This document shows positions 1-8,055 of a DNA stretch of 64,000 nucleotides, piece after piece (the first letter of the stretch is position 1; every line of letters starts with the position of its first letter). This stretch comes from Lacibacter luteus (lineage in GTDB: Bacteria > Bacteroidota > Bacteroidia > Chitinophagales > Chitinophagaceae). Both the position numbers and the translations under genes were made by a program. Under the pieces are notes generated by a model. That model ran no database searches. It was not told the DNA's origin and saw nothing but the letters and a program-made list of their open reading frames with translations. The stretch covers positions 744,001 through 808,000 of the forward strand of contig NZ_SDHW01000001.1 of the NCBI RefSeq assembly GCF_004118265.1, given 5' to 3'.

Positions 1-514
1 TATGATGACTTTCGGGCAAACCAAGATACTCCCATGTTTTACCATTATCGCTGCTCTTGTACACACCATTACCTGCGTACGATGAGCGGCTGCTGTTTAC
101 CTCACCCGAACCAATCCAGATAACACGGCTTCCATACCATTTCACCGCAATATCACCAATGGTCATAACATCTTCGTTATCGAACAAAGGCGTAAATGAT
201 TGTCCGTTGTTTTTTGTATGCCACAAACCACCGCTTGCATAGGCAACGTAAAATTCAGTAGGGTCTTGCGGATTTACATCTACATCAACTACACGGCCGC
301 TCATTACCACCGGCCCAATGTTGCGGAACTTTGCATCCTTTAATAATGATTTCTTTTCGAGCTCCTTGCGTACAACCATTCCCTTCTGCCGTTCGTCTGC
401 TGTTGTTGGCTTGATTTGTGCGGAAACTGTACAGGTAACCGACAGAAATGAAAGAATCGGAATAACTTTGAAGAGGCAATTTTTGATGCCTGCAGTCGTT
501 TTAGTTGGGTTCAT
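1..514 (-). CDS. BNR/sortilin-type beta-propeller protein, N-terminal part (cut by window edge)
   Basis: Reading the minus strand from the ATG at 514 gives an open frame to the window edge (171 codons, no stop), so the C-terminus is outside. Residues about 1-33 form a signal peptide ending near VSAQ. After it come FRNIGPVVMSGRVVDV, the stretch YVAYASGGLWHTKNNGQSF, IWIGSGEVNSSRSSYAGNG and VYKSSDNGKTWEYLGL. The SxDxGxTW Asp-box and the GLWxTxNxG pattern are typical of secreted VPS10/sortilin-like BNR-repeat proteins, often labelled glycosyl hydrolase although most have no proven activity. The start codon lies only 28 bp from that of the divergent gene at 543. The family call is firm; substrate and activity cannot be told from this part. 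Confidence 0.85.
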   Translation of the reverse strand, partial: MNPTKTTAGIKNCLFKVIPILSFLSVTCTVSAQIKPTTADERQKGMVVRKELEKKSLLKDAKFRNIGPVVMSGRVVDVDVNPQDPTEFYVAYASGGLWHTKNNGQSFTPLFDNEDVMTIGDIAVKWYGSRVIWIGSGEVNSSRSSYAGNGVYKSSDNGKTWEYLGLPESHH

Positions 515-542
515 GCGTTGGTATTTAAATTCTCATGTTACG

Positions 543-1280
543 ATGAAAAAGACATTGACTTGTTCAAACATACGAAGGTTGATTTTAAGTGCAGTTGCTG
601 CTTTCATTTTTTGGATGAATGGTTCTGCACAATGTAAAGACTATACCATTGGGGTGAAAGGCGATACCTTAAACTGCACCGATGTAAAAGATCTTAAACA
701 GGGTAAATGGGTGGTTCGGGTAGAAGAGGTTCGTGGCGAACCGGGTTATGAAGAAGAAGGCATTTTTAAAGATGGAAAAAAAGAAGGTCCCTGGCGTGTG
801 TACAGTTTAATGGGCGATATTCTTGCCATTGAAAATTACCGTTGGGGAAACAAGCATGGTAAGCAGCAATATTTTAATACCATGGGCGATATGGTGCGTG
901 AAGAAAGCTGGCTTGCACAAAACCCCGACAAACCAACCGAAACAGTGGAAGTGTACGATGTAAACGACCCCAAGAAAATTACATTGGTGGAAGTGAAGAT
1001 GGAAGCAAGCTGTACACCACATGGTTTCTGGACCATTTACGAACCCGGCACCGGCAAAGTGTTACGTAAAGAAAATTTTATTCTTGGTAAACTCGATGAT
1101 GGTACAGGTACAGCCAACGGTATTGTAAAAAAAGATCCCAACGAAGCAGCAGATACCAACAGCACTACCAAAAAAGAAACCACGAAAGAAAAACCCAAGC
1201 CCAAAGAAATACTCGAATACGAAAAGAAGAACAGCGGCAAGAAGAAAGTGAAAGTTCGTACCGGGCAAACGGGAGGATGA
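543..1280 (+). CDS. secreted MORN/YwqK-like repeat protein
   Basis: A 245-residue protein. The ATG at 543 is chosen because it opens a signal peptide (basic start, hydrophobic core, MNGSAQ cleavage region); a longer frame upstream overlaps the coding part of the divergent BNR gene. Residues about 70-120 hold MORN-like units, for example GIFKDGKKEGPWRVYS and YRWGNKHGKQQYFNT, as in YwqK-type antitoxin-like repeat proteins. The last 60 residues are rich in Lys, Glu and Thr and probably disordered. It is probably periplasmic or surface exposed. No enzyme motif is seen. Function is unknown. Confidence 0.75.
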   Translation: MKKTLTCSNIRRLILSAVAAFIFWMNGSAQCKDYTIGVKGDTLNCTDVKDLKQGKWVVRVEEVRGEPGYEEEGIFKDGKKEGPWRVYSLMGDILAIENYRWGNKHGKQQYFNTMGDMVREESWLAQNPDKPTETVEVYDVNDPKKITLVEVKMEASCTPHGFWTIYEPGTGKVLRKENFILGKLDDGTGTANGIVKKDPNEAADTNSTTKKETTKEKPKPKEILEYEKKNSGKKKVKVRTGQTGG

Positions 1281-1298
1281 GTTGGGTAAATGGGTTTT

Positions 1299-1344
1299 GA
1301 GTTTTGGTTTCTTGTGCCTTCTTCCTTGTGGCTTGTGTTATTGC
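1299..1344. repeat. CTTG-rich dispersed intergenic repeat
   Basis: Low-complexity stretch of TTTGG/CTTG words (gagttttggtttcttgtg and following) directly after a stop codon. Similar text occurs at about 3305-3352 and 8001-8050, each time at a 3' gene end. I see no coding potential in it. Confidence 0.5.
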
Positions 1345-1474
1345 ATGCACATTCATCTACCAGCAAATTACATTGGTAAAACATTCCCCTACCCCATAAG
1401 GAGTATTTTCAACTGCCCATTGCCCTGTTTACAGCAAATCAATTATTTTGCAGCCAAACCACAAACAATCACCA

Positions 1475-3262
1475 ATGCGTTTACCCCTGAAAGCTGTTGC
1501 GTTTCTGCTCCTTATTATTTGCAGCCAGCATGCTGTCGCCCAAACAAGGCAGGAAGTATTTGCTGCTTTGCAACAAATCGTTAACCGTGCTGTAGGCGAA
1601 AAGATAGACGGCAACAGTCTTTTCAGTAAAGAGCCCGACAAGATCACCAAACAACTCTTTACCGAAACTGCTGTGGCAGTGTATACCAAAAACATGGAGA
1701 AAAAAAGTACCGAGTGGATACACCGTTACAGCAATATTTCCTGGAACGATATTTTTGACCATGATGTTTTTACAGAATACAAAAACAGCGATCTGCAGAT
1801 TGTAAAAGTGAGGTTTAAAAAAAGTTTTAAAAGTGAATTCTTCCCATCAGATGAAGCCGCCGACGACGATCCTTCTTCATCCGATTATTTTGAATTTTAC
1901 ATTCGTACCAAAGACAAAGCAGAGTTTGAGAAAAACATGAACCTGCTTTACAGCTTTAAACCAAAGAAACAGGAATCGGCTTTTAATGCACAGATCCGCA
2001 AGTTTACAAAAGACCAAACCATCAGCTGGCTGCAAACCAAACTGAACGAAAATTTATATGCAGGGCAGTATGGCAGCAACATCAAAATAAGTATTAACAG
2101 CTGCCAACTAACGGTAACGTACAGGGGCCTGGTAAGAAGTTATGAAGAGATATTGCCTACCGCTATTTTAGCCATTAACAAATACGGCAAATTCGAGTAC
2201 AGTACAAATGCAGCAAGCATACGTACCACTACTCCCGACAGTTTTGATGATGGTAAAAAAACATTTGGCAAATACTCCGGCGCTGTAGCTATTTCCGACA
2301 GGAATGAAGAGATCATGGAAAACATTGCCTGTGCATTAAAACATCTTTCGGGTTTTTGTAATGGCACCAACAATTCATCAACCGCTACAGCAGTTCCCGG
2401 TAACGGCTCAACAACTTTAAATCAATCGGGTATTAACAACAGCTCAACCGGTGTAACAACCAACAAGCCCCCGGTTTCTGTTAGTGGAGAATCGGGCGCA
2501 CAAAAGAACAACAACTCTTCAATTACCACCGCACGCTGGTATGTACATTTCAGCAGAGGTAAAGATCTTGGCATGCAGGCCTGGAATTCTTCCCTCGACT
2601 TCCCTTCTGCTGCAATTGACAGCCGGTGGAAATCGGATTATTATATTACCGACATTACGTACGGAGGAGCAGACAGAAAATGGTTTGTTACGTTTTCGAA
2701 AAACACAAACTACACAGATCAGATATGGCGATTAGCAGACAGCAGGGAAAAGATAATGACTGCTATTAAAGATATCTGGAGAAAAGATACTTCACACAAG
2801 ATCACTACACTCAGTTACATCAACAATCAGTGGATCGCTGTTACCTCAAAAGGATCGAACTATAAAAGCCAGGTATTTTTTCATGCAGATGAATTTCCTG
2901 AAACAAAGATTGAAGCTTATTGGAAGCAGAACTACGATATAACCGATATGGCCTACAGCCCAACAGAGGGATGGATTGTAGTGATGAGTCTGGGTGGCAA
3001 TTACACGCAACGTTACCGCAAGTTTGCGTTGGAAGACGGATGGAACCACAGCCGTATACTTGAAGATGAAAAAAGTAAATTCTATATTTCCTCTGTAGCA
3101 AAAACAAAAACCCATTGGTATGTATTGTTGCAAACAGACAGTAAGCTTACTTCTTCTGCATACAATTACGGAGAAGCAATAAACGTATCGGAGATAAATC
3201 CTAAATGGGATGCAGGATACAATATTGATAAAGTGTTTTACATACCGGGTAAAAACGATTAA
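1475..3262 (+). CDS. secreted protein with C-terminal DUF7477-like repeats
   Basis: 595 residues from the ATG at 1475; an upstream TTG in frame at 1448 would only add nine residues before the signal peptide (LKAVAFLLLIICSQHAVAQ). Residues about 20-290 are a domain I do not recognise. A low-complexity Asn/Ser/Thr linker follows at about 300-355. The last 240 residues carry repeating WYVHFSRG, WFVTFSKNTNYTDQIW, WIAVTSKGSNYKSQVFF, WIVVMSLGGNYTQRY and WYVLLQTDS units about 45-50 residues apart. This is the pattern of DUF7477, which I know from plant kinases and some bacterial proteins, and it suggests a small beta-rich repeat fold outside the cytoplasm. No catalytic residues are evident. Confidence 0.75.
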   Translation: MRLPLKAVAFLLLIICSQHAVAQTRQEVFAALQQIVNRAVGEKIDGNSLFSKEPDKITKQLFTETAVAVYTKNMEKKSTEWIHRYSNISWNDIFDHDVFTEYKNSDLQIVKVRFKKSFKSEFFPSDEAADDDPSSSDYFEFYIRTKDKAEFEKNMNLLYSFKPKKQESAFNAQIRKFTKDQTISWLQTKLNENLYAGQYGSNIKISINSCQLTVTYRGLVRSYEEILPTAILAINKYGKFEYSTNAASIRTTTPDSFDDGKKTFGKYSGAVAISDRNEEIMENIACALKHLSGFCNGTNNSSTATAVPGNGSTTLNQSGINNSSTGVTTNKPPVSVSGESGAQKNNNSSITTARWYVHFSRGKDLGMQAWNSSLDFPSAAIDSRWKSDYYITDITYGGADRKWFVTFSKNTNYTDQIWRLADSREKIMTAIKDIWRKDTSHKITTLSYINNQWIAVTSKGSNYKSQVFFHADEFPETKIEAYWKQNYDITDMAYSPTEGWIVVMSLGGNYTQRYRKFALEDGWNHSRILEDEKSKFYISSVAKTKTHWYVLLQTDSKLTSSAYNYGEAINVSEINPKWDAGYNIDKVFYIPGKND

Positions 3263-3389
3263 CGGGTTAAGCTGTATTTAGTGCAGGCATGTTAGAACCC
3301 GGAAGGCGGGAGCTTGTTCCTTGGTGCTTGGTTTTTGTTTTTTGAGCTTTATTTTGTTATTACATATGTGCTATACTTAATAAAAAAGA

Positions 3390-3424
3390 AAGCTGCCCCA
3401 AAAAGAGGCAGCTTCTTTTTATTT
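3390..3424. terminator. bidirectional rho-independent terminator
   Basis: AAGCTGCC (3390-3397) pairs with GGCAGCTT (3407-3414). T-rich sequence follows on the right and A-rich sequence precedes on the left. It sits between the convergent genes ending at 3262 and 3438 and can serve both. Confidence 0.8.
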
Positions 3425-3437
3425 AAACCAACCAGTG

Positions 3438-3593
3438 CTATTGTTTACTGGTTTCTTTTTTGCAGCAGGTATTTGTTTTATTGCAGCACTGCTCCGTTTT
3501 CTTTTTATTTTTTTTGGGTTTATCTGCAGTAACACCTGCGTAAACTGTACCAATAAATGCAAAGGCAATTGCCATATAAATAAGCTTTTTCAT
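3438..3593 (-). CDS. small secreted Cys/Lys-rich protein
   Basis: 51 residues from the ATG at 3593: MKKLIYMAIAFAFIGTVYAG is a clear signal peptide, followed by a lysine-rich mature part with two CC pairs (EQCC and NTCC). The frame stays open upstream to 3668, but that extension has no coding character. The next gene upstream (3629-3952) is also a small exported protein with a Cys cluster, and the two are likely co-transcribed. The Cys pairs could bind metal or form disulphides; this is inference. No family is recognised. Confidence 0.6.
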   Translation of the reverse strand: MKKLIYMAIAFAFIGTVYAGVTADKPKKNKKKTEQCCNKTNTCCKKETSKQ

Positions 3594-3628
3594 TTTTTTA
3601 AATTTTGATGTTGATAAAATAAAATCTG

Positions 3629-3952
3629 TCAGATTGTGAAGTACAGCAGCAGAGCCGGCGGCCGCCATACGCTGACAAGATAAAACATGCTGTAATGATT
3701 AACTACATCTGCAACATGCTTTACTGTTGGTGCTGTAACCTGTGTATATGTAAATTCTTTTTGCAGCAAACAGGCTGTGCTTACTGTGTTATTGCAGCAA
3801 CAGGCATCTTTGTTTTGCTCTTCGTTTACGGGCTGCGTAGCATTACAAGCTGTACGGTTTTGTTTAACAGTTTCCAGGTAAACTGCAAATGATTCTGTTC
3901 CGGTAAGCAAACCAATGAAGCCAATAAGTAATATGAGTGCCTTTATTTTCAT
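3629..3952 (-). CDS. small secreted protein with Cys cluster
   Basis: 107 residues. MKIKALILLIGFIGLLTGTE is a signal peptide. The mature part has a DACCCNN cluster at about residues 50-56 and other single Cys residues. The C-terminus ends in a hydrophobic stretch (FYLVSVWRPPALLLYFTI) that could be a membrane anchor or simply read-through of poorly constrained sequence. It lies 35 bp upstream of the 51-residue Cys-rich gene on the same strand. No known domain is recognised; a role in metal binding or redox at the envelope is only a guess. Confidence 0.55.
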   Translation of the reverse strand: MKIKALILLIGFIGLLTGTESFAVYLETVKQNRTACNATQPVNEEQNKDACCCNNTVSTACLLQKEFTYTQVTAPTVKHVADVVNHYSMFYLVSVWRPPALLLYFTI

Positions 3953-4133
3953 TCTGCTAAACGGGCAGTTGTTAAATGCAGCATGAAAATAGAAAAGACC
4001 AGAAAAGCTGCGTACTATTTTTGAGTAAGTGGTAAAAAAAAGCAGATAAGTTGTAGCGAAATGCAGATAAGCTGTTTGCGGGTTGTGGTTTAGTTAGTGG
4101 TTACCGGCAAACAACAACTATCAGCTAACAGAG

Positions 4134-4595
4134 TTAAGCCTTTTTCTTCTGCCCGTTTTTCAGCACTTTAATTTTTGTGTACATAAATACTTTAGCTTCT
4201 TCGTCTAAACCAAGCTTTTCTACGTTAGCGCCAACCGGGTAACCATTTTCATTTACTATCCGTCCGGTTACTTGTATTTGCAGTGGCAAATTATCGCCAC
4301 TATACAATGTATCTGCATTTACCAAAAGTGTATTTTCAGGCTCTAACCAATAACGAACCCTTTCACTGGTATCGTTATTAAATTTCGATTCACTCCATTG
4401 CGCACAGGTACAGGAAATTGCATTATAACTAAGTATCAACGTTTGTATTTTACTTTCAGCGTTTACGTTTGGTTTATTTACTTGTGCGGCTTGTTGCTGT
4501 AAAGTATCTCTTACAGTAGGTTGAGCATTGTCAACTTTGCCTGACTTTGTTGTGCACGCAGCAAGAAAAAATATGATTGGAAAAAAAGTTTTCAT
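4134..4595 (-). CDS. hypothetical lipoprotein
   Basis: 153 residues from the ATG at 4595 (MKTFFPIIFFLAACTTK), which places a lipobox LAAC at residues 12-15. Another ATG six codons upstream is possible but less good for a signal peptide. The mature part begins with a polar linker and continues with a domain containing ISCTCAQWSE and VTGRIVNENGYPVGANVEK. I do not recognise the family. Probably anchored to the periplasmic or outer face of a membrane. No operon partner is obvious: 138 bp separate it from the gene ending at 4751. Confidence 0.65.
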   Translation of the reverse strand: MKTFFPIIFFLAACTTKSGKVDNAQPTVRDTLQQQAAQVNKPNVNAESKIQTLILSYNAISCTCAQWSESKFNNDTSERVRYWLEPENTLLVNADTLYSGDNLPLQIQVTGRIVNENGYPVGANVEKLGLDEEAKVFMYTKIKVLKNGQKKKA

Positions 4596-4667
4596 TTGGT
4601 TCATGTATTTCATACAATGTTAAAACGATATGCTCATTACCGCAAATTTCAACTTTTGTTCTTTGAT

Positions 4668-4715
4668 TACGACGAGTTGGCGCTGCCAGACGCCGTCTTT
4701 GAAGCTTGGAGTTTC
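4668..4715 (+). repeat. dispersed 48-bp repeat, copy 1 (reads YDE-ALPD-VFE-WS)
   Basis: This 48-bp stretch matches the reverse complement of 16099-16146 at 39 of 48 positions (hand alignment). In both copies the same reading frame gives the residues YDE, ALPD, VFE and WS, so differences fall largely where amino acid meaning is kept. No complete gene surrounds either copy, which suggests a mobile or decayed element. Confidence 0.6.
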
Positions 4716-4750
4716 AACGAAGAAAGCAAAGCGTTCAGGACTATCGGCAA

Positions 4751-5110
4751 CTACTCAATGCTCTGCCCAAACGTAAGCAGATTATTATCGGGGTCGAGTA
4801 ACGAAAATTCAATTTGTCCCCAGGGTTTTATTTGAAGGTGACCGTTAGGATGAATGGCAATTTTATTTTGCAATAGCTGTTGATACAATTCGTTGATGTT
4901 GTTGGTACGTATATACACCTGCCCGTAATTTTCTTTGGGCTCCAGTTCTTTAAATTCGAAAAAGTGAATTTCGATATTTTCCTTTTTTACCATCAGGTAA
5001 GGCTCAAAAACCGGATCGCCCAATTGTGTAAAACCTAACTGTTCTATATAATATGCTTTTGTAACAGCTGGGTTACGCATGGGCAATTTTGGATGGATGG
5101 CTGTAAGCAT
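4751..5110 (-). CDS. VOC superfamily protein (glyoxalase/bleomycin-resistance-like)
   Basis: 119 residues, the usual single-domain VOC length. It opens with the typical LTAIHPKLPMRNPAVTKA-type strand and helix and the YYIEQLGFTQLGD motif. It carries IEIHFFEF mid-protein and ends with PWGQIEFSLLDPDNNLLTFGQ, the second beta-alpha-beta-beta-beta module. H53-like and E-type metal-ligand positions (EIHFFEF; QIEFSLLDPD) are present. Close in style to bleomycin-resistance proteins, but substrate cannot be predicted. Two other VOC genes lie in the window (19418 and 46834). Confidence 0.85.
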   Translation of the reverse strand: MLTAIHPKLPMRNPAVTKAYYIEQLGFTQLGDPVFEPYLMVKKENIEIHFFEFKELEPKENYGQVYIRTNNINELYQQLLQNKIAIHPNGHLQIKPWGQIEFSLLDPDNNLLTFGQSIE

Positions 5111-5211
5111 TGTTCTTGTGTTTGATTGATCGTTGTTATTGACGGCGCTGTCAACATTTAAAAAATTGGCAACATCTTGTTATTAGAATTCAACCCATAA
5201 CTTTTTTCACG

Positions 5212-5547
5212 TTAGTCAGCTTTGGCCAATTTTTCTTTATCAGTACTGAACCTTGCAATGATGATTGGCGTTAAAATGCAAACGATACCAATAACATTCA
5301 GCAAAGCGGTTGATGAAAAAAAGTTCATTACAACAAGATAAAGTCCGCAAACAGAAAAGATAATTTTAATGATCGGTTTATCCCACTTTGAGCCGACCAA
5401 AATAAAATTAATGCCAATAAGCGTAAACATGGCTGCATTTAACAGTGCATTTATCTCCTTTGGAAAATGCAAAAACAAGTTTATTATTTTAAGTGCAAGT
5501 ATCAGCAAAAGTGCTGCACGAAGTATACCAAGAAGAAGTTTAGGCAT
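5212..5547 (-). CDS. small integral membrane protein
   Basis: 111 residues with about four hydrophobic segments: around residues 5-25, 35-52, 62-82 and 85-102, ending in a charged tail (FSTDKEKLAKAD). No motif is recognised. It lies between the VOC gene and the OsmC gene on the same strand, 25 bp downstream of OsmC's stop, so it is probably in the same transcript as OsmC. Confidence 0.6.
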   Translation of the reverse strand: MPKLLLGILRAALLLILALKIINLFLHFPKEINALLNAAMFTLIGINFILVGSKWDKPIIKIIFSVCGLYLVVMNFFSSTALLNVIGIVCILTPIIIARFSTDKEKLAKAD

Positions 5548-5572
5548 GTCTCAGGTGCTTTATTTTCTGAAG

Positions 5573-5968
5573 TTACACAATTGCTGTATTGATCTCAATC
5601 GGGTTACTTAAAATTTTATGAACGGGGCATGCATTGGCTACGGCCAGCAAACGACTTTGCTGTGCATCATCGAGGTTGCCGATAAATCTTATTTCTCTGT
5701 TGATGATGGTTCTGCTTTCAGCTGTTATATACTCCAGGTTAATCTGTACCTGTACTTCTTCTAACTCCCACCCTTTTCTATCGGCATACATACGCACTGT
5801 TGCACTGGTACAGGCAGCCAATGCAGAACACAGTAATTCTTTTGGTGCAAAGCCTGCATCTTTACCTCCATTCGAAACCGGTTCATCGGCAATAACCACA
5901 TTACCCGACGGCGATTTTATTTCTATACGGTACAACTCCTTTTTAATAACTGATGATACACTTGCCAT
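5573..5968 (-). CDS. OsmC-like peroxiredoxin family protein
   Basis: 131 residues. The two conserved cysteines of the OsmC/Ohr fold are present: LLCSALAACTSATVRMYADRKG (Cys 47 and Cys 53 region, split over the first helix) and ANACPVHKILSNPIEI near the C-terminus. The family reduces organic peroxides or acts as a thiol-dependent sensor in the cytoplasm. A second OsmC-type gene occurs at 8883. Neighbours are a small membrane protein downstream and pirin upstream (87 bp gap), all on the minus strand. Confidence 0.85.
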   Translation of the reverse strand: MASVSSVIKKELYRIEIKSPSGNVVIADEPVSNGGKDAGFAPKELLCSALAACTSATVRMYADRKGWELEEVQVQINLEYITAESRTIINREIRFIGNLDDAQQSRLLAVANACPVHKILSNPIEINTAIV

Positions 5969-5988
5969 GCTGTTAACGTTTTAATGTT

Positions 5989-6036
5989 GGGTAAAGAATA
6001 AGGAATAGGGTAAAAGGTTTAGGGTATAAGGAACAA
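5989..6036. repeat. degenerate GGGTAA/GGTTTAGGG intergenic repeat
   Basis: Short imperfect repeats (ttgggtaaagaataaggaat, agggtaaaaggtttagggt, ataaggaacaagaaacc) between OsmC and pirin. They are related in style to the GGGTTATG arrays at 7957, 11325 and 12660. Confidence 0.5.
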
Positions 6037-6054
6037 GAAACCTGCAGCCAGCTT

Positions 6055-6936
6055 CTATCTCTTCGGTGCAGGGTAAGGAACAAATTCTGTTTCATCGCCT
6101 TTAATTTTATCGAACTGTTGTGCGATCCATTTTTGTTTTGCGGCTTCAATAATTTCTTTGCTTGTTGCAACAAAATTCCAATCAATAAAACGCTCTTCGG
6201 CAAAAGGCTCACCACCAAAAATATAGATGGTACTGTTTGCTTCAATAGTAAACTCGCAAAGGGTGCTGTCTTTTGCCACAAGTAACTGCTTAGGCCCAAA
6301 ACTGTTGCCATCGCTTTCTATACCGCCTTTTAAAATATACAAACCCGATTCGCCATATAATTCGCTGCCGATCTTTACTGTTTGTTGTGTAGTGCTTTTT
6401 ATTTCGAGCATATACAGTTTGCTGTAAACAGGTACAGGCGACTGATGACCACATGCTTCACCTGCAACAAGTTTATATTGCAAACCTCCATCTGCCCATG
6501 CAGGAATATCTTCTTCGTTGATATGATAAAACTCCGGCTCCATCAGTTCCAGTTCTTTGGGTAATGCTACCCATATCTGCAAACCATGCATTGTTTTGGT
6601 TGAATGACGCAGGTATTCCGGAGTGCGTTCGCTGTGTACAATTCCCTTTCCTGCCGTCATCCAGTTTACAGCACCGGGTTTAATTTCTATTGCTGTTCCT
6701 AATGTATCCCGGTGCATGATGCTGCCTTCAAACAAAAAGGTAAGTGTGCTGAGGCCAATGTGCGGATGTGGCATTACATCCATGTTCTCCCGTTCGTTCA
6801 TTTGCACAGGCCCCATGTGATCAATAAAAATAAACGGCCCTACCATCCGCTTTTCACGAAAGGGCAATAAGCGGCCCACCATAAACTTGCCGATATTGGC
6901 TGCACGTTCTTCAATAATGAGATTGATGTTTGACAT
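6055..6936 (-). CDS. pirin family protein (cupin)
   Basis: 293 residues, the usual pirin length. The N-terminal cupin carries FREKRMVGPFIFIDHMGP and HPHIGLSTLTFLFEG. The four iron ligands of pirins are all in place: H57, H59, H101 and E103 (TAGKGIVHSE). The C-terminal cupin holds SELYGESGLYILKGGI. Family members are Fe-dependent dioxygenases (quercetinase-like) or transcription co-regulators in the cytoplasm; the substrate is not predictable from sequence. It lies in a minus-strand run with OsmC, and a stress-related role would fit, but that is inference. Confidence 0.92.
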   Translation of the reverse strand: MSNINLIIEERAANIGKFMVGRLLPFREKRMVGPFIFIDHMGPVQMNERENMDVMPHPHIGLSTLTFLFEGSIMHRDTLGTAIEIKPGAVNWMTAGKGIVHSERTPEYLRHSTKTMHGLQIWVALPKELELMEPEFYHINEEDIPAWADGGLQYKLVAGEACGHQSPVPVYSKLYMLEIKSTTQQTVKIGSELYGESGLYILKGGIESDGNSFGPKQLLVAKDSTLCEFTIEANSTIYIFGGEPFAEERFIDWNFVATSKEIIEAAKQKWIAQQFDKIKGDETEFVPYPAPKR

Positions 6937-7022
6937 GATAACAGATTCTTCTTCGGTTGACTAATATTGTTTGCAGGAAAGAATAAAATTAAGCAAGGTT
7001 CGTTCAAAAAAAGAAAACCGTT

Positions 7023-7904
7023 TTACTTCATTAAAATAATTACAACGGAACCAACAAGCATAATTACAGAACCAATGAGTTTTTTGCGGATGTTCGCTTC
7101 GTTAAACAACCTGTAACCAAACAGCACACTCAAAATAGTTGAAAGCTGAAACAAACTTAATGCATAACCAACAGGCATACGATCGAACACGTAATTGGTG
7201 GTAAACTGCATGGTACCGATGCAAACAATCAACAGCAGGTAAAATTTAAGATCGGGTGTTGCAATCTTTTTCAACTCTTTTGCAAGCGGCAACCTGTACA
7301 CAAACAACAGCAAAAACGAAAACAATGCACCAAAACAACACCAGCTTACAAATGCAATTGTGGCGCTTGATGCAACAATTACTTTCTTTACAAAAACAGC
7401 TTCAATTGCAGTAAGGATCATAGCCCAGATGCGAAACTGTATTTCACTTTTTTTAAACAATGCCCACGAAAAACGTTCTGCTGTTGTATCGAGCACAAAA
7501 TAGCTTCCGTAAATAATGAGTGCAACGCCAAGCAAGCCCCAAACATTGGGCAATTCGCCCAACAGAAAAACAGCCACGATTATTCCTACAACCGATTTAT
7601 ACGAATTGATGGGGCCCAAAACCGACAGATCGCCTTTTTGCAATGCCTTTACTAAAAACCCATTACCCAACGCACCAGTCAAACCTCCTGCTATTGCAAA
7701 CATCCAGAACTGTTGCGGCAACAACAGCCAGCTTGTTGTAACAAGTATGTACCCGCAAAGTACCGACAACAACAGGTAGGTAAGAAAATTAACCAGCAAA
7801 GGATGATTGCCTTTTACCGTTAATTGTTTTTGCAACACATTACCCAACGGGTTCGATATGATGCGCAATAAAACGGCGAGGACAGTTATAATTGTTTCCG
7901 GCAA
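7023..7904 (-). CDS. EamA/DMT-type transporter
   Basis: 293 residues with about ten hydrophobic segments in two EamA-like halves, as in drug/metabolite transporters of the inner membrane. It reads VVGIIVAVFLLGELPNVWGLLGVALIIYG at the end of the first half and similar text in the second. The start is a TTG at 7904 (in frame just downstream of a TAA); no ATG lies near the first membrane segment. A -7-like TATCTTCG box lies about 25 bp upstream on the minus strand. Substrate unknown. A second EamA gene lies at 60356. Confidence 0.85.
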   Translation of the reverse strand: MPETIITVLAVLLRIISNPLGNVLQKQLTVKGNHPLLVNFLTYLLLSVLCGYILVTTSWLLLPQQFWMFAIAGGLTGALGNGFLVKALQKGDLSVLGPINSYKSVVGIIVAVFLLGELPNVWGLLGVALIIYGSYFVLDTTAERFSWALFKKSEIQFRIWAMILTAIEAVFVKKVIVASSATIAFVSWCCFGALFSFLLLFVYRLPLAKELKKIATPDLKFYLLLIVCIGTMQFTTNYVFDRMPVGYALSLFQLSTILSVLFGYRLFNEANIRKKLIGSVIMLVGSVVIILMK

Positions 7905-7956
7905 CAGTTATTAATTAAAATAAGCTGCGAAGATACGAGGGGAGAGTTGTTATGAG

Positions 7957-8003
7957 TGATGGGTTACAGGTTATGGGTTATGGGTTATGGGTTATGGGTT
8001 ATG
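7957..8003. repeat. tandem GGTTATG heptamer array
   Basis: About five consecutive 7-bp units of GGTTATG (ggttatgggttatgggttat and on), flanked by degenerate units, in the gap between two minus-strand genes. Related degenerate arrays occur at 11325-11358 and 12660-12690. Confidence 0.85.
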
Positions 8004-8055
8004 AGTCTTGGTTTTTGGATCTTGTACCTTGCTCCTTGCATCTTGTTACTTCCCC

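Noticed and set aside
318-542. Upstream extension of the gene starting at 543
   Set aside because: It runs antisense through the N-terminal coding region of the BNR gene and lacks a signal peptide; the ATG at 543 opens a clear one.
7957-8003. GGTTATG array as a CRISPR or telomere repeat
   Set aside because: There are no spacers and no cas genes; the unit is 7 bp. A telomere function is not credible inside a run of ordinary genes.
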